Below are positions 1-9,232 of a stretch of DNA of 64,000 nucleotides, piece by piece. The stretch's first letter is position 1; the number at the start of each line of letters is the position of its first letter. The notes under the pieces were generated by a model. It ran no database searches and had not been told where the DNA came from. It saw only the letters and a list, made by a program, of their open reading frames with translations. This DNA is from Herbidospora yilanensis. GTDB taxonomy: Bacteria > Actinomycetota > Actinomycetes > Streptosporangiales > Streptosporangiaceae. Both the position numbers and the translations under genes were made by a program. The stretch covers positions 1 through 64,000 of the forward strand of contig NZ_BBXE01000014.1 in the NCBI RefSeq assembly GCF_001570565.1, written 5' to 3'.

Positions 1-902
1 TGCTGCGGCGGCGGCGTGTGGCGCGGCTCCTGGGGCTCGGGCGTCGCGTAGCTCGCGGGTGCGCTGACCTGTGGCTCCGCGTAGCGCGGCTCCTGGTAGG
101 GGGACGGGGCGGCGCGGGGAGGCTCGGGCTCGTGGAAGGCCGCGGGGGCGGGGTCGGGGGTGAAGCGGGGGGAGAAGTGGTCGGGCAGGTTGCCGGTCGG
201 GGCGACCCTTAACGGCGGCGGCTCGGCCAGGTCGTAGTCGTAGTCGCGCGGCGGCACCGGGGCGAGCTTGCCCGCTATCCGGGGCACGAACGGCCGGACC
301 GTCGCCTCTTCGGCCTGCGGCTCGACGTAGTCGTCGGCCGACAGGCGCATCGCCTCGTCGTCGTAGGGGGAGACGTGGCGGCGGCGCGGGTCGAAGAGCC
401 ACTCGGCGTGGCGGGTGTGGCCGTTCCAGACGTACCCGAGCTTGATGCGCCACAGGTTGTCGTCGCGCTTGCAGGAGTCCCAGTCGATCTCGTCGGCGGG
501 CACGCCGCGCCGGGTGAGGCGCTCGGCGACGAGCTCGCCGAGCGTGGGGCGGGCGGCGGCCTCGCCGGGGAGGCGGACGGCGCACCGCTGGGCCTGCTGG
601 GCCATGTATTCGCGTTCCTGGAGCACCGGCCCCTCGAACCAGCGGACCCTCTCGACCGGGATGCCCGCCGTGGCGGCGATCTCCTCGGCGGTCTCACCGG
701 CGCGGATCCTGGCCTGGATCTCCTTGGGACGCAACGGGCTCTCCACTTCGATCTCATATTGACCGAGACGGGAGAAGTTGCCGCGGACGGCAGCACGGAG
801 CCGGTCGTCGACGGGCAGCGTGAAGCGGGTACCTCTCCCGGCCGTGGCCAGGACGAGATAGGTGCCGTCCTCACTCACCGCGACGAGACGGAGCTCCTGC
901 AT
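1..902 (-). CDS. sepH: Cell-division regulator SepH (DUF3071), 3' end outside window
   Basis: About 300 codons are present from an ATG at 902 with GAAGGGAC upstream; the frame is open to the window edge, so the C-terminus is missing. The protein starts MQELRLVAVSEDGTYLVL and carries a DUF3071-type N-terminal region with a helix-turn-helix-like segment at about residues 55-90 (RPKEIQARIRAGETAEEIA). From about residue 180 it becomes a proline- and acid-rich low-complexity tail. In Streptomyces and mycobacteria SepH binds FtsZ and stimulates its assembly during septation; that function is taken from the family. Neighbouring hemH, suhB-like and cutRS genes match the region around S. coelicolor sepH as I recall it. 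Confidence 0.9.
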   Translation of the reverse strand, partial: MQELRLVAVSEDGTYLVLATAGRGTRFTLPVDDRLRAAVRGNFSRLGQYEIEVESPLRPKEIQARIRAGETAEEIAATAGIPVERVRWFEGPVLQEREYMAQQAQRCAVRLPGEAAARPTLGELVAERLTRRGVPADEIDWDSCKRDDNLWRIKLGYVWNGHTRHAEWLFDPRRRHVSPYDDEAMRLSADDYVEPQAEEATVRPFVPRIAGKLAPVPPRDYDYDLAEPPPLRVAPTGNLPDHFSPRFTPDPAPAAFHEPEPPRAAPSPYQEPRYAEPQVSAPASYATPEPQEPRHTPPPQ

Positions 903-1219
903 GCGAGTCCCTTCGTCGTGCGAAATCTTCCCCCGGACCCTTGAGTCTCTCGCGTGAGCCGGTTGCCTTCCAAGCACCGTACCCGGCATGTCCGAACATC
1001 GCCTTCTCCAGGGGCTGCGGAGGCGACATGAAGCCGGTCACATTTCCATAGGGCGGATTGGCGGCGCGGGCCACGGCCGGCCGGTGGCCGCCCGCGTCTC
1101 GCTTCGTCGCGTTCACCCTGCTATAGACGGGCTGGTTGAGCAAGCGATTCAGGGTCCTGGTCGGATTCTCGCGTGAGACGTACTGGATGGAGGTGAACTT
1201 GGGTCAACTGAACGGAGAA
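903..1219. other. Intergenic region upstream of sepH
   Basis: No gene is supported here. The stretch must contain the leftward sepH promoter and the 3' flank of the FAD oxidase. The short overlapping reading frames lack ribosome sites and family resemblance. I see no convincing hairpin or operator. Confidence 0.5.
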
Positions 1220-2497
1220 CTAGGCGCCCAGGACACGGTCCAGGTAGGCGTTGGCGAAGAGGCGGTCCGGGTCGAGCCGGTCACGTAGTGCGAGGAAGTC
1301 AGTGAAACGCGGATATACCTGGGAAAGGTAGGCGGCGTCCGTGTTGTGCAGTTTGCCCCAGTGGGGCCGCCCGCCCAGCCCGGTCATGATCTCCTCGACG
1401 GCGGCGAAGTAGCCGGGGTTCGGCGTGCGCCGGTAGACGTGGCAGGCGATGTACGCCGAATCGCGGTCGTAGGCGGTCGAGAGCCAGGCCGTCGAGGGCG
1501 GCGTGACCCGCACCTCCACCGGGAACGAGATCCGCCACGGCGACCGCTCCACCAGGGCGCGGACCTCCCGCAGGGCGTCGGCCAGGTGGCGGCGCGGGAT
1601 CGCCCACTCGGTCTCCAGGAACCGCACCTCGCGCACGCTGGTGAACACCTTGTACGCCGTGTCGGAGCTCTCCGACGTGCCGAGCACCACCCCCGACAGC
1701 CGGTTGACCGGCGGGATGATCGCGGGGAACCGCGCCCCCACCCGGTTGGCCGCCCCGAACAGGGTGTTCTCCACGAAGACGTCGTCGAGCCAGGTGCGGA
1801 ACCGGCCCGGCGCGTGCTGCCCGCCGGTCGCCCGGTTGTTCCGCTTCACCAGGCACAGGTCGGTGTGGGGGAGCCAGAAGAAATCGAGGTGCTCGTTCTC
1901 CAGCGTGAGCGTGTCGAGGGCGTCGAGGATCTCCCCGAACCGCATCGGCGAACGCTGGTTGCGCAGCAGGAAGGCCGGCTCGACCCGGAAGGTCACCGCC
2001 GTCACCACGCCCAGCGCCCCCAGCCCGACCCGGGCCGCGTCGAACAGGTCGCCCTCCGAGACCGTCACGGTCGAGCCGTCGGCCAGCACGAGGTCGAGCG
2101 CGGTCACCTGGTCGGCCAGCCCGCCGACCGACCGGCCGGAGCCGTGGGTGCCGGTCTGGACGGCGCCCGCCACGGTCTGGAGGGTGATGTCGCCCATGTT
2201 GGCCAGCGCCAGCCCGCGCCGGTCGAGCTCGACGTTCAGCACGTGGATCGGCGTGCCGGCGGCCACGGTGACGGTGTCGTCGCCGATCGACAGGATCCCG
2301 GTCAGGCCCTCGGGCCGGAGCATGATCCCGTCGGTGAGGGCCACGCCCGTGAAGGAGTGGCCCGTGCCGACCATGCGGACCGTGCGGCCCTGCCGCCCGG
2401 CGGCGGTCACCGCCTCGGCGACCTCGGCGGGTGAACGGGGCGTGCGCGTCTCAGCCGGAGTGATCGACTGGTTGCCCGCCCAGTTCGTGAACGTCAT
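1220..2497 (-). CDS. FAD-linked D-arabinono-1,4-lactone oxidase family protein
   Basis: A 425-residue protein of the aldonolactone/alditol oxidase family. The N-terminal FAD-binding (PP-loop) domain covers about residues 10-180 and includes the GTGHSFTG stretch near residue 45, where many relatives attach FAD covalently to the histidine, and TGTHGSG near residue 118. The C-terminal ALO domain ends with the family's HWGK motif (GGRPHWGKLH). Such enzymes oxidise sugar lactones or polyols with oxygen; the substrate cannot be read here. Its start codon overlaps the stop of the upstream MFS gene by 4 bp, so the two are probably co-translated and the permease may import the substrate or export the product. 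Confidence 0.85.
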   Translation of the reverse strand: MTFTNWAGNQSITPAETRTPRSPAEVAEAVTAAGRQGRTVRMVGTGHSFTGVALTDGIMLRPEGLTGILSIGDDTVTVAAGTPIHVLNVELDRRGLALANMGDITLQTVAGAVQTGTHGSGRSVGGLADQVTALDLVLADGSTVTVSEGDLFDAARVGLGALGVVTAVTFRVEPAFLLRNQRSPMRFGEILDALDTLTLENEHLDFFWLPHTDLCLVKRNNRATGGQHAPGRFRTWLDDVFVENTLFGAANRVGARFPAIIPPVNRLSGVVLGTSESSDTAYKVFTSVREVRFLETEWAIPRRHLADALREVRALVERSPWRISFPVEVRVTPPSTAWLSTAYDRDSAYIACHVYRRTPNPGYFAAVEEIMTGLGGRPHWGKLHNTDAAYLSQVYPRFTDFLALRDRLDPDRLFANAYLDRVLGA

Positions 2498-3696
2498 GAA
2501 CGCGAACGATACTCAGAAACGACCGGCGTGCGTAGCCACCCGGATCCCAGCAGGCCCACGAGGGCCGCCAGCAGGGCGCAGCCGAAGGCGAAGCCGTAGG
2601 CGTTGGAGGCGCCGAAGGTCTCCGCCAGGTGCCCGCCCGCCCACGCGCCGATGGCCACGCCGAACCCGATCGAGGTCGACAACCACGACATGCCCTCGTT
2701 GAGCTGCGGGGCCGGGACCAGCCGCTCGATCAGCGAGAAGCCGGTGATCAGGGTGGGCGAGATGGCCAGGCCCGCGAAGAACAGCGCGACCGCCATCGGG
2801 GCCGGCTCGCCGATCAGCACGATCGGGGTCAGGCCGACGGCGAATACGCCCAGGCCGCGCACGAACCGGCTGCGGAGGGTGAGCTTCCAGGCGCGGGAGC
2901 CGTACCAGAGACCCGAGACCATCGACCCGGCGCTGAACGAGGCCAGCAGCAGCCCCGCCACGGCCTTGTGCCCGTGCTCCTGGGCGAACGCCACGGTGAC
3001 GATGTCGACCGTGCCGAACACCGCGCCCATGCCGAGCAGGACGACCGACAGCAGCGCCACACCCGGGATCGCGATCGGCGAGCCCCGGTGCTCCCGGTGC
3101 CGCACGACCGGCGGCTGGCTCGACTTGAGCAGCGAGAACGCCAGGGTGCCCGACACCGCCAGGACGACGGCGACGATGAGACCGGCGTACACGTTGAGCG
3201 AGGTGGCCACCAGCGCGGTGAAGGCCGGGCCGGTGACGAAGATGACCTCGTCGGCGACCGACTCGAACGAGAACGCGGTGTGCAGCCTGGCCGGGTCGTC
3301 GAGCAGGTGCGACCAGCGCGCCCGCACCATCGACCCGAGCTGCACCGCCGTCATGCCGGCCAGCGCGGCGGCGGCGAACAGCGTCCACACCGGGGCCTCG
3401 GCGTGGGCCAGCAGCATCAGCGCCACCAGCGCGCCGCCGTGCGCCAGCACGGCCGGCACGACGATCCGGGCCTGCCCGAAGCGGTCGCTCAGCCGCCCCA
3501 TGACCGGCGCGCCCACCGCGGTGGCGAGAGCGAAGGCGGCCGCGACGGCGCCCGCCGTCGCGATGGATCCGGTGACCGCCGAGACGAGCAGGGTGATCCC
3601 GATGCCCAGCATGGACATGGGGATACGCCCGACGAAACCGGAGATGACGAAGCCCTTCGCACCTGGCGTGCGGAACAGACCTCGATACGTACGCAT
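2494..3696 (-). CDS. MFS transporter
   Basis: A 400-residue integral membrane protein with about 12 predicted transmembrane helices and the MFS motif between helices 2 and 3 (GAPVMGRLSDRFGQARIV). The halves are joined by a basic loop (VVRHREHRGSP). It resembles the actinobacterial single-component MFS permeases often labelled drug exporters or sugar permeases; the substrate is unknown. It is first in a two-gene leftward operon with the lactone oxidase, overlapping it by 4 bp. The 173-bp gap to the divergent transglycosylase must hold both promoters. Confidence 0.85.
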   Translation of the reverse strand: MRTYRGLFRTPGAKGFVISGFVGRIPMSMLGIGITLLVSAVTGSIATAGAVAAAFALATAVGAPVMGRLSDRFGQARIVVPAVLAHGGALVALMLLAHAEAPVWTLFAAAALAGMTAVQLGSMVRARWSHLLDDPARLHTAFSFESVADEVIFVTGPAFTALVATSLNVYAGLIVAVVLAVSGTLAFSLLKSSQPPVVRHREHRGSPIAIPGVALLSVVLLGMGAVFGTVDIVTVAFAQEHGHKAVAGLLLASFSAGSMVSGLWYGSRAWKLTLRSRFVRGLGVFAVGLTPIVLIGEPAPMAVALFFAGLAISPTLITGFSLIERLVPAPQLNEGMSWLSTSIGFGVAIGAWAGGHLAETFGASNAYGFAFGCALLAALVGLLGSGWLRTPVVSEYRSRS

Positions 3697-3869
3697 GAGA
3701 GCAGTCCTCTACCCGTTCCCAAGCGTCCGGGCGAGCCGATGACGGCTGCGGCCATGGGGGATTGGGATGGCACGCGGACGACTACTGCTTACTCCCCTTG
3801 AAACTCTTCTGACCATGGCTCACGGCCGATGTGGATGGCAAGTGAGTTTCCGGTCGATAAGGTACCAAC

Positions 3870-5024
3870 GTGAACCAGGCTCCCCGTCATCCCCGGTTCA
3901 CGCCGCTCCGTGCCCTCGTGACCGGGCTCGCCGCGACCATCGTGCTGACGGTTGCCGCCGGCGGTGTGTTCCTCCTCAACGACACCGGCCGTCCCGTCTC
4001 CGGCGAGGCCGCCGTGTCGCCACCGCCGCCGGCCGCGCCGCCCCAGCCGATCGCGCCGTCGGCGCCGCCCCGGCAGATCGGCGGGCCGGGCGTCCCGGTC
4101 ACCCCGCCGCAGTTGCTCGGCATCGCGCCGCGGCCGGTGCCCCAGGAGACGGTGCTGCGCATCGCCAAGGTGAAACACGTCGAGAAGGTCGCCCTGGTGG
4201 GCGGCGGCGGGGTCAGGTTGTCGGGCCACCCGCTGCAACTGCTCGCGGTCGAACCGGCCCAGTTCCGTTCCTGGACGCCCGAGCCGGTCGCCCAGCATCC
4301 GGAGGTGTGGAGCGCCATCGCGCGCGGCGAGGTGGTCGCCGACCCGGCCGTGATGAAGCGGCTCGGCATGGTGCTCGGCAAGGAGTACCAGGTCGACAAC
4401 GGCCCCCGCCTGCGCATCGCCGCCTCGGCCCACCTCGGCTTCCCCGACATCGACGGCCTGATCTCCAAGGACCTCGGGGCGCGGCTCGGCTTCTCCGACG
4501 GCGTCGTGGTGCTCGTGCACGGCGACAACGTGAGCGGGACGCGGGTCCGCAAGCTGATGGGCGACGGCTCCAGCGTCGTGCCCATCGGGAAGGTCAAGGA
4601 GGAGGCGGCGCGGCAGCCCGCCGCCCGGACCACCCTCGTCGGCCGCCCGGCCAGTTACCTGGAGCTGTACCAGAAGGCGGCGGCCGTCTGCCCGGGGTTG
4701 TCGTGGACGGTCCTGGCCGCGATCGGCCAGGTCGAGAGCGGTCACGGGCGCAACAACGGGCCCTCGTCGGCCGGGGCCCTCGGGCCGATGCAGTTCATGC
4801 CGGCCACCTGGCGGGCCTACGGCGTCGACGGCGACGGCGACGGGGTGGCCGACATCTGGAACGCCTACGACGCCGTGCCCGGCGCGGCCAACTACCTGTG
4901 CGCCACCGGCGCGGCCGGTGGCGGCGAGAGCCTCAGGAAGGCCGTGTGGGCCTACAACCACTCGTGGGACTACGTGAACAAGGTGCTGGGACTGGCCGGC
5001 GCCTACGCCCGCGCCTACCCCTGA
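3870..5024 (+). CDS. Membrane-anchored lytic transglycosylase (SLT domain)
   Basis: 384 residues from a GTG start. One membrane segment lies at about residues 12-35, followed by a proline-rich linker to about residue 85. The middle region (about 90-240, including LQLLAVEPAQFRSWTP and GLISKDLGARLGF) resembles the extracytoplasmic MacB/FtsX-type domain of ABC permeases rather than a known wall-binding module. The C-terminal SLT domain (about 265-384) has the catalytic-type GQVESGHGRN segment, GALGPMQFMP, and GDGVADIWNAYDA. It probably cleaves peptidoglycan glycan strands outside the membrane. The 3' end overlaps the convergent ferrochelatase gene by 10 bp. Confidence 0.85.
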   Translation: MNQAPRHPRFTPLRALVTGLAATIVLTVAAGGVFLLNDTGRPVSGEAAVSPPPPAAPPQPIAPSAPPRQIGGPGVPVTPPQLLGIAPRPVPQETVLRIAKVKHVEKVALVGGGGVRLSGHPLQLLAVEPAQFRSWTPEPVAQHPEVWSAIARGEVVADPAVMKRLGMVLGKEYQVDNGPRLRIAASAHLGFPDIDGLISKDLGARLGFSDGVVVLVHGDNVSGTRVRKLMGDGSSVVPIGKVKEEAARQPAARTTLVGRPASYLELYQKAAAVCPGLSWTVLAAIGQVESGHGRNNGPSSAGALGPMQFMPATWRAYGVDGDGDGVADIWNAYDAVPGAANYLCATGAAGGGESLRKAVWAYNHSWDYVNKVLGLAGAYARAYP

Positions 5025-5977
5025 GGCCGAGGGCGCGAGGGAGCGGGGCAGCAGGTGACCGGACAGGCCGTCGGCTCGGGCTCGTTCATCAGGTCGCGGA
5101 TCATCTCGACGAACCTCGGGTGGGTGCCGGCCGTGCCCGCGCGGGCCAGGCGCATGCCCAGCTCGCCGGCGCGGTCGCGGGCCTCGACGTCGAGGTCGTA
5201 GAGCACCTCCATGTGGTCGGAGACGAACCCGATCGGCACCAGCACGACCGACTCGACCCCCTTGGCGTGGAGGGTCTCCAGGTGGTCGCACACGTCGGGC
5301 TCCAGCCACGGGATGTGCGGCGGCCCGCTGCGGCTCTGCCAGACCAGGTCGAAGTCGCCGGCCCCGACCTCGGCGGCGACCAGCGCGGAGGCCTCCCGCA
5401 ACTGCCGCTCGTACCCGTTGCCCCGCGGCCCGGCCGAGGCGGCCATCGACACCGGGATCGAGTGGGCCGTGAACACCAGCCGCGCCTCGCCGCCGACCTC
5501 GGCGAGGGCCGCGCGGGTGCGGTCGGCCATGGCCGCCACGAACCCCGGATGGTCGTAGAAGTGGCGCATCTTGACCAGCTCGGGGCCGCCGGGCACCGCC
5601 GCGGCGGCCCGCGCGATGTCCTCGCGGTATTGGCGGCAACTCGAATAGGACGCCGTGGCCGCCGTCGCGAACGCCGCCGCCTTCCGGACCCCGTCGGCCT
5701 TCATCTGGGCGACGGTCTCCTCCAGGAAGGGGTGCCAGTTGCGGTTGCCCCAGTAGACCGGCAGGTCGACGACCTTGCGCAGCTCCTCGACCAGCGCCCG
5801 GTTCTGCGCGTTGATCGGGCTGGCCCCGCCCATCGACTGATAGTGGGCCTCGACCTCCAGCAGCCGCTCGGGCGGCACACCCCGTCCGCGCACCACGTTC
5901 TCCAAGAACGGGAGCACGTCCTCGGGCCGCTCGGGCCCGCCGAACGACAGCACGACGATCGCGTCGTAGTTCCCCAT
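5015..5977 (-). CDS. hemH: Coproporphyrin ferrochelatase
   Basis: 320 residues. Ferrochelatase signatures: LSFGGPERPEDV at the N-terminus, catalytic His172 in FTAHSIP, and Glu257 in GFVSDHMEVLYD. In Gram-positive bacteria this enzyme (also called CpfC) inserts iron into coproporphyrin III in the coproporphyrin-dependent haem pathway. Four cysteines are placed like the [2Fe-2S] ligands of actinobacterial ferrochelatases: Cys114 in YSSCRQYRED and Cys305, Cys309 and Cys310 near the C-terminus (ACPVTCCPAP). It is transcribed away from the S9 peptidase gene, only 30 bp separating the two start codons. Confidence 0.95.
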   Translation of the reverse strand: MGNYDAIVVLSFGGPERPEDVLPFLENVVRGRGVPPERLLEVEAHYQSMGGASPINAQNRALVEELRKVVDLPVYWGNRNWHPFLEETVAQMKADGVRKAAAFATAATASYSSCRQYREDIARAAAAVPGGPELVKMRHFYDHPGFVAAMADRTRAALAEVGGEARLVFTAHSIPVSMAASAGPRGNGYERQLREASALVAAEVGAGDFDLVWQSRSGPPHIPWLEPDVCDHLETLHAKGVESVVLVPIGFVSDHMEVLYDLDVEARDRAGELGMRLARAGTAGTHPRFVEMIRDLMNEPEPTACPVTCCPAPSRPRPQG

Positions 5978-6007
5978 GTGCCCAGCTTAGGGGGGTAGGT
6001 TCGACGG

Positions 6008-7933
6008 ATGAGCTCGATCTTCCAGGATGTGCGTGACTACGTCGCCGTCCCCCGGACGGCGTCGTTGCGACTCGCCCCCGACGGCTCCCGGCTCGTGGCC
6101 GTCACGCAGTCCCTGAACCCCGACCGCAAGAGCTACGGCACCGCGATCTACGACATCCCCCTCGACCCGTCCGGCGAGCCCACCCGGCTGACCCGGTCGG
6201 CGAAGGGAGAGGGAGGCGCCGTCTTCACCCCGGACGGCGACCTGCTCTTCGTGTCCGCCCGCCCCGACCCCGCCGAGAAGGACGCGGACGACCGGCCCGC
6301 CCTGTGGCTCCTGCCGAAGACGGGCGAGGCCCGCCGCCTGGCCACCCGCCCGGGAGGGATCTCCGGCGTGCGGGCCGGCGGCTCCTCGATCGTGTACGCC
6401 GCCGACGTCTTCCCCGGCGACCTCGACTCCGAGCGCGACCGCCGCAAGGAACGCGAGGAGGCCGGGATCAGCGCGATCCTCCACGAGGGCTACCCGGTCC
6501 GCTTCTGGGACCACGACATCGGCCCCGGCGGCCCCCGGTTGTTCTCGCTGGAGCACGGCGACCTGACCCCCGACGCGGGCAACGCCCTGCAGCGGACCTC
6601 CTTCGACGTCACCCCCGACGGCGCGACCGTCGTGGCGCTGTGGCGCGACGACTTCCCCGGCGGCGACTACCGCGCCCGCGTGGTCGCGCTGACGGGCGGC
6701 GAGCGCCGGGTCCTGGCGAGCGACGACGACCACAACTTCGAGGGCCCCGTCGTGGTCTCGCCCGACGGCCGCTACATTGCGTGCCACCGTGAGCGCCTCA
6801 CCTCGGAGACGGTCTCGGCCAGGGGCGAATTGTGGCTGATCGACCTGGAGACCGGCGACCAGCGCGCCCTGGGCGACTCCGGCTACTCGATCGCCTGGGC
6901 CCCCGACTCCTCCTTCCTGTACGCCGCCTGCGACGACCGCGGCCGCCGCCCGATCTTCGCGGTGTCCCTCGACGGCGAGCGCCGCCGGGTCACCCCCGAC
7001 CACGGCGCCTACACCGAGATCAACGTGGCCCCCGACGGCACCGTCTACGCCCTGCGCGGCGCGGTCGACCACCCGCCGGCGCCGGTCAAGCTCGTCGAGG
7101 GCGGTTACGTCGTCCTGCCGTCGCCGACCCCGGTCCCCGACCTGCCCGGCACGCTCACCGAGATCACCGCCACCGCGGAAGACGGCACCGAGATCCACGC
7201 CTGGCTGGTGCTGCCCGCCTCCGACGAGCCCGCCCCGCTGCTGCTGTGGATCCACGGCGGCCCGCTCGGAAGCTGGAACGACTGGTCGTGGCGCTGGAAC
7301 CCGTGGATCATGGCCGCGCGGGGCTACGCCGTCCTGCTGCCCGACCCCGCCATGTCGACCGGCTACGGCCAGGAGATGATCGACCGGGGCTGGGGCGAGT
7401 GGGGCCCGGTCACCTTCGGCGACCTGATGGCCGTCACCGACGCGGCGTGCAAGCTCCCCGAGATCGACGAGACCCGCACCGCCGCCATGGGCGGCTCGTT
7501 CGGCGGCTACATGGCCAACTGGGTGGCCGGCCACACCTCCCGCTTCAAGGCGATCGTCACCCACGCCTCCCTGTGGAACCTCGACCAGTTCGCCGGCACG
7601 ACCGACGTCTCCTCCTACTGGCAGCGCGAGTTCGGCCTGCCCGGCTCGCCGCGCTACGAACGCCTGTCGCCGCACCACCGGCTCGACCGGATCAGCACGC
7701 CGATGCTGGTCATCCACGGCGACAAGGACTACCGCGTGCCGATCGGCGAGGCCCTGCGGTTGTGGTGGGACCTCCAGCGCACGGGGGCCGAGGCCAAGTT
7801 CCTGTACTTCCCCGACGAGAACCACTGGATCCTCAAGCCCGGCAACACCGTCGCCTGGTACGAGACGATCCTCGCCTTCCTGGCCCACCATGTGCGGGGC
7901 GAGGAGTGGCGGCGGCCCGGCTCGGTGGCCTGA
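6008..7933 (+). CDS. S9 family serine peptidase (prolyl oligopeptidase/acylaminoacyl-peptidase type)
   Basis: 641 residues without a signal peptide, so probably cytoplasmic. The N-terminal half (to about residue 380) is a beta-propeller with repeated SPDG/TPDG turns. The C-terminal alpha/beta-hydrolase domain carries the full catalytic triad: Ser497 in GGSFGGY, Asp574 in HGDKDYRVP, and His606 in ENHWIL. Such enzymes cleave short peptides or remove N-terminal acyl-amino acids. A G-rich ribosome site (GGGGGGTAGG) precedes the ATG. The oxyanion-hole HGGP motif (WIHGGPLG) is intact. Confidence 0.9.
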   Translation: MSSIFQDVRDYVAVPRTASLRLAPDGSRLVAVTQSLNPDRKSYGTAIYDIPLDPSGEPTRLTRSAKGEGGAVFTPDGDLLFVSARPDPAEKDADDRPALWLLPKTGEARRLATRPGGISGVRAGGSSIVYAADVFPGDLDSERDRRKEREEAGISAILHEGYPVRFWDHDIGPGGPRLFSLEHGDLTPDAGNALQRTSFDVTPDGATVVALWRDDFPGGDYRARVVALTGGERRVLASDDDHNFEGPVVVSPDGRYIACHRERLTSETVSARGELWLIDLETGDQRALGDSGYSIAWAPDSSFLYAACDDRGRRPIFAVSLDGERRRVTPDHGAYTEINVAPDGTVYALRGAVDHPPAPVKLVEGGYVVLPSPTPVPDLPGTLTEITATAEDGTEIHAWLVLPASDEPAPLLLWIHGGPLGSWNDWSWRWNPWIMAARGYAVLLPDPAMSTGYGQEMIDRGWGEWGPVTFGDLMAVTDAACKLPEIDETRTAAMGGSFGGYMANWVAGHTSRFKAIVTHASLWNLDQFAGTTDVSSYWQREFGLPGSPRYERLSPHHRLDRISTPMLVIHGDKDYRVPIGEALRLWWDLQRTGAEAKFLYFPDENHWILKPGNTVAWYETILAFLAHHVRGEEWRRPGSVA

Positions 7934-7997
7934 CCCCCGCGTCGTGAGGACCGAGGCGCGAAACGAGCCGTTCAACCGGCCTCGATAGCCTGGGCGC

Positions 7998-8807
7998 ATG
8001 CCGCTGAACCCGGACAAATTCCTCGATCTCGCCCGGAGCATCGCGATCGAGGCGGGCGACCTGCTCCTCGCCGAACGAGCCGCGCTGTCGGCCCGCCCCG
8101 AAGTGGTGGAGACCAAGTCCAGCCCCACCGACGTCGTGACCGCCCTCGACCGCGCCGCCGAGGACCTGATCCGGGCCCGGATCGCCGAGAACCGCCCCGA
8201 CGACGCGATCCTCGGCGAGGAGGGCGGCGACACCCCCGGCGCGGGCGACGCACGCTGGGTCGTCGACCCGATCGACGGGACCGTCAACTTCCTCTACGGG
8301 CTGCCCGCCTGGTCGGTGTCGATCGCCGTCGAGGTCGACGGGGAGATCGTGGCCGGGGTGGTCAACGTGCCGCCGATGGGCGAGGTCTTCACCGCCGTGC
8401 GCGGCGGCGGGGCCTTCCTCGACGACCGGCCGATCACCTGTTCGACCGGGGTGCCGCTCGACCGGGCGCTGGTCGCGACCGGCTTCGGATACGCCGCCGG
8501 GCGGCGGGCCGTCCAGGCCCAGGTGCTGGCCGAGGTGCTGCCCCGGGTGCGGGACATCCGCCGCGGCGGCTCGTGCGCGGTCGACCTGTGCTCGGTGGCG
8601 GCCGGGCGGGTGGACGCCTACTACGAGCGCGGCACCAACTACTGGGACCACGCCGCCGGCGGGCTGATCGCCCAGGAGGCGGGCGCGAAGGTCGGCGGGC
8701 TGCGCGGGACGGCGTACAACGTCGAAATGGGCCTGGCCGCCGCGCCCGGGCTGTTCGGGCAGCTCCACGACCTGCTGCTGACGCTGGACCCGGAACGAGA
8801 CCGGTAG
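7998..8807 (+). CDS. suhB: Inositol monophosphatase family protein (SuhB-like)
   Basis: 269 residues with all metal-binding motifs of the family: EEGGD (about 75), WVVDPIDGTVNF (about 92-103) and NYWDHAAGGLI (about 214-224). It should be a magnesium-dependent, lithium-sensitive sugar-phosphate phosphatase, acting on inositol-1-phosphate or a related ester; substrate choice cannot be read. It corresponds in position to M. tuberculosis suhB (Rv2701c) next to DUF4193. A strong perfect hairpin follows 6 bp after the stop codon. Confidence 0.9.
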   Translation: MPLNPDKFLDLARSIAIEAGDLLLAERAALSARPEVVETKSSPTDVVTALDRAAEDLIRARIAENRPDDAILGEEGGDTPGAGDARWVVDPIDGTVNFLYGLPAWSVSIAVEVDGEIVAGVVNVPPMGEVFTAVRGGGAFLDDRPITCSTGVPLDRALVATGFGYAAGRRAVQAQVLAEVLPRVRDIRRGGSCAVDLCSVAAGRVDAYYERGTNYWDHAAGGLIAQEAGAKVGGLRGTAYNVEMGLAAAPGLFGQLHDLLLTLDPERDR

Positions 8808-8813
8808 GAAGAC

Positions 8814-8847
8814 GGACCCCGCCCGGCCGGTCGGCCGGGCGGGGTCC
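8814..8847. terminator. Bidirectional terminator between suhB-like gene and small ORF
   Basis: Perfect 15-bp inverted repeat (GGACCCCGCCCGGCC and its complement) around a 4-nt loop. It lies between two convergent genes, 7 bp after the suhB-like stop and about 30 bp beyond the stop of the leftward small gene. There is no long T tail, which is usual in high-GC actinobacteria. Confidence 0.85.
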
Positions 8848-8876
8848 GCCGCTGCTCGGAGTTCAGCCTGGGTCAG

Positions 8877-9041
8877 TCAGCGCTGAAGCGGGATGCCGTG
8901 GTCGTCGGCCAGCCTCCGAAGATCCTCGATCTCGGCGGTGAGGGTGTCGGCGAGGAAGACGTCACCGGACGACTCGGCCTCCTGGAGTCCCTTGTAGGCC
9001 TGGTCGAGCCGGGTTTCGATCGTGGTCGTGAACTCGCCCAT
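8877..9041 (-). CDS. Small acidic hypothetical protein (54 aa)
   Basis: A 54-residue protein starting MGEFTTTIETRLDQA and ending DDHGIPLQR. The reading frame is open further upstream, but the ATG at 9041 is preceded by a good ribosome site (GAAAGAAGGTGAG), which decides the start. The composition is helical and acidic, without membrane segment or cysteine; it reads as one or two amphipathic helices. I do not recognise the family. It converges on the suhB-like gene and shares its terminator. Confidence 0.7.
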   Translation of the reverse strand: MGEFTTTIETRLDQAYKGLQEAESSGDVFLADTLTAEIEDLRRLADDHGIPLQR

Positions 9042-9232
9042 CTCACCTTCTTTCCTATGGGGTTTCATCGAGCCGACGCGGAAGCGGACGCGCAGGCTCG
9101 GGGGTATGACCACCTCTACCCACCCCGCTTAAACGCCTAAACATGGAAATTTCTCCATCTCGGGATGCGGCTTACCGTGCACTTACGGTCACTGCCGCGA
9201 GAATGAACCCACCTGATGAAGGAGGAAGCCCG

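Noticed and set aside
3789-5639. 616-codon leftward frame across the transglycosylase and ferrochelatase genes
   Set aside because: It is antisense to one recognised gene and out of frame with the other; low-complexity Arg/Gly/Pro composition typical of GC-rich shadow frames.
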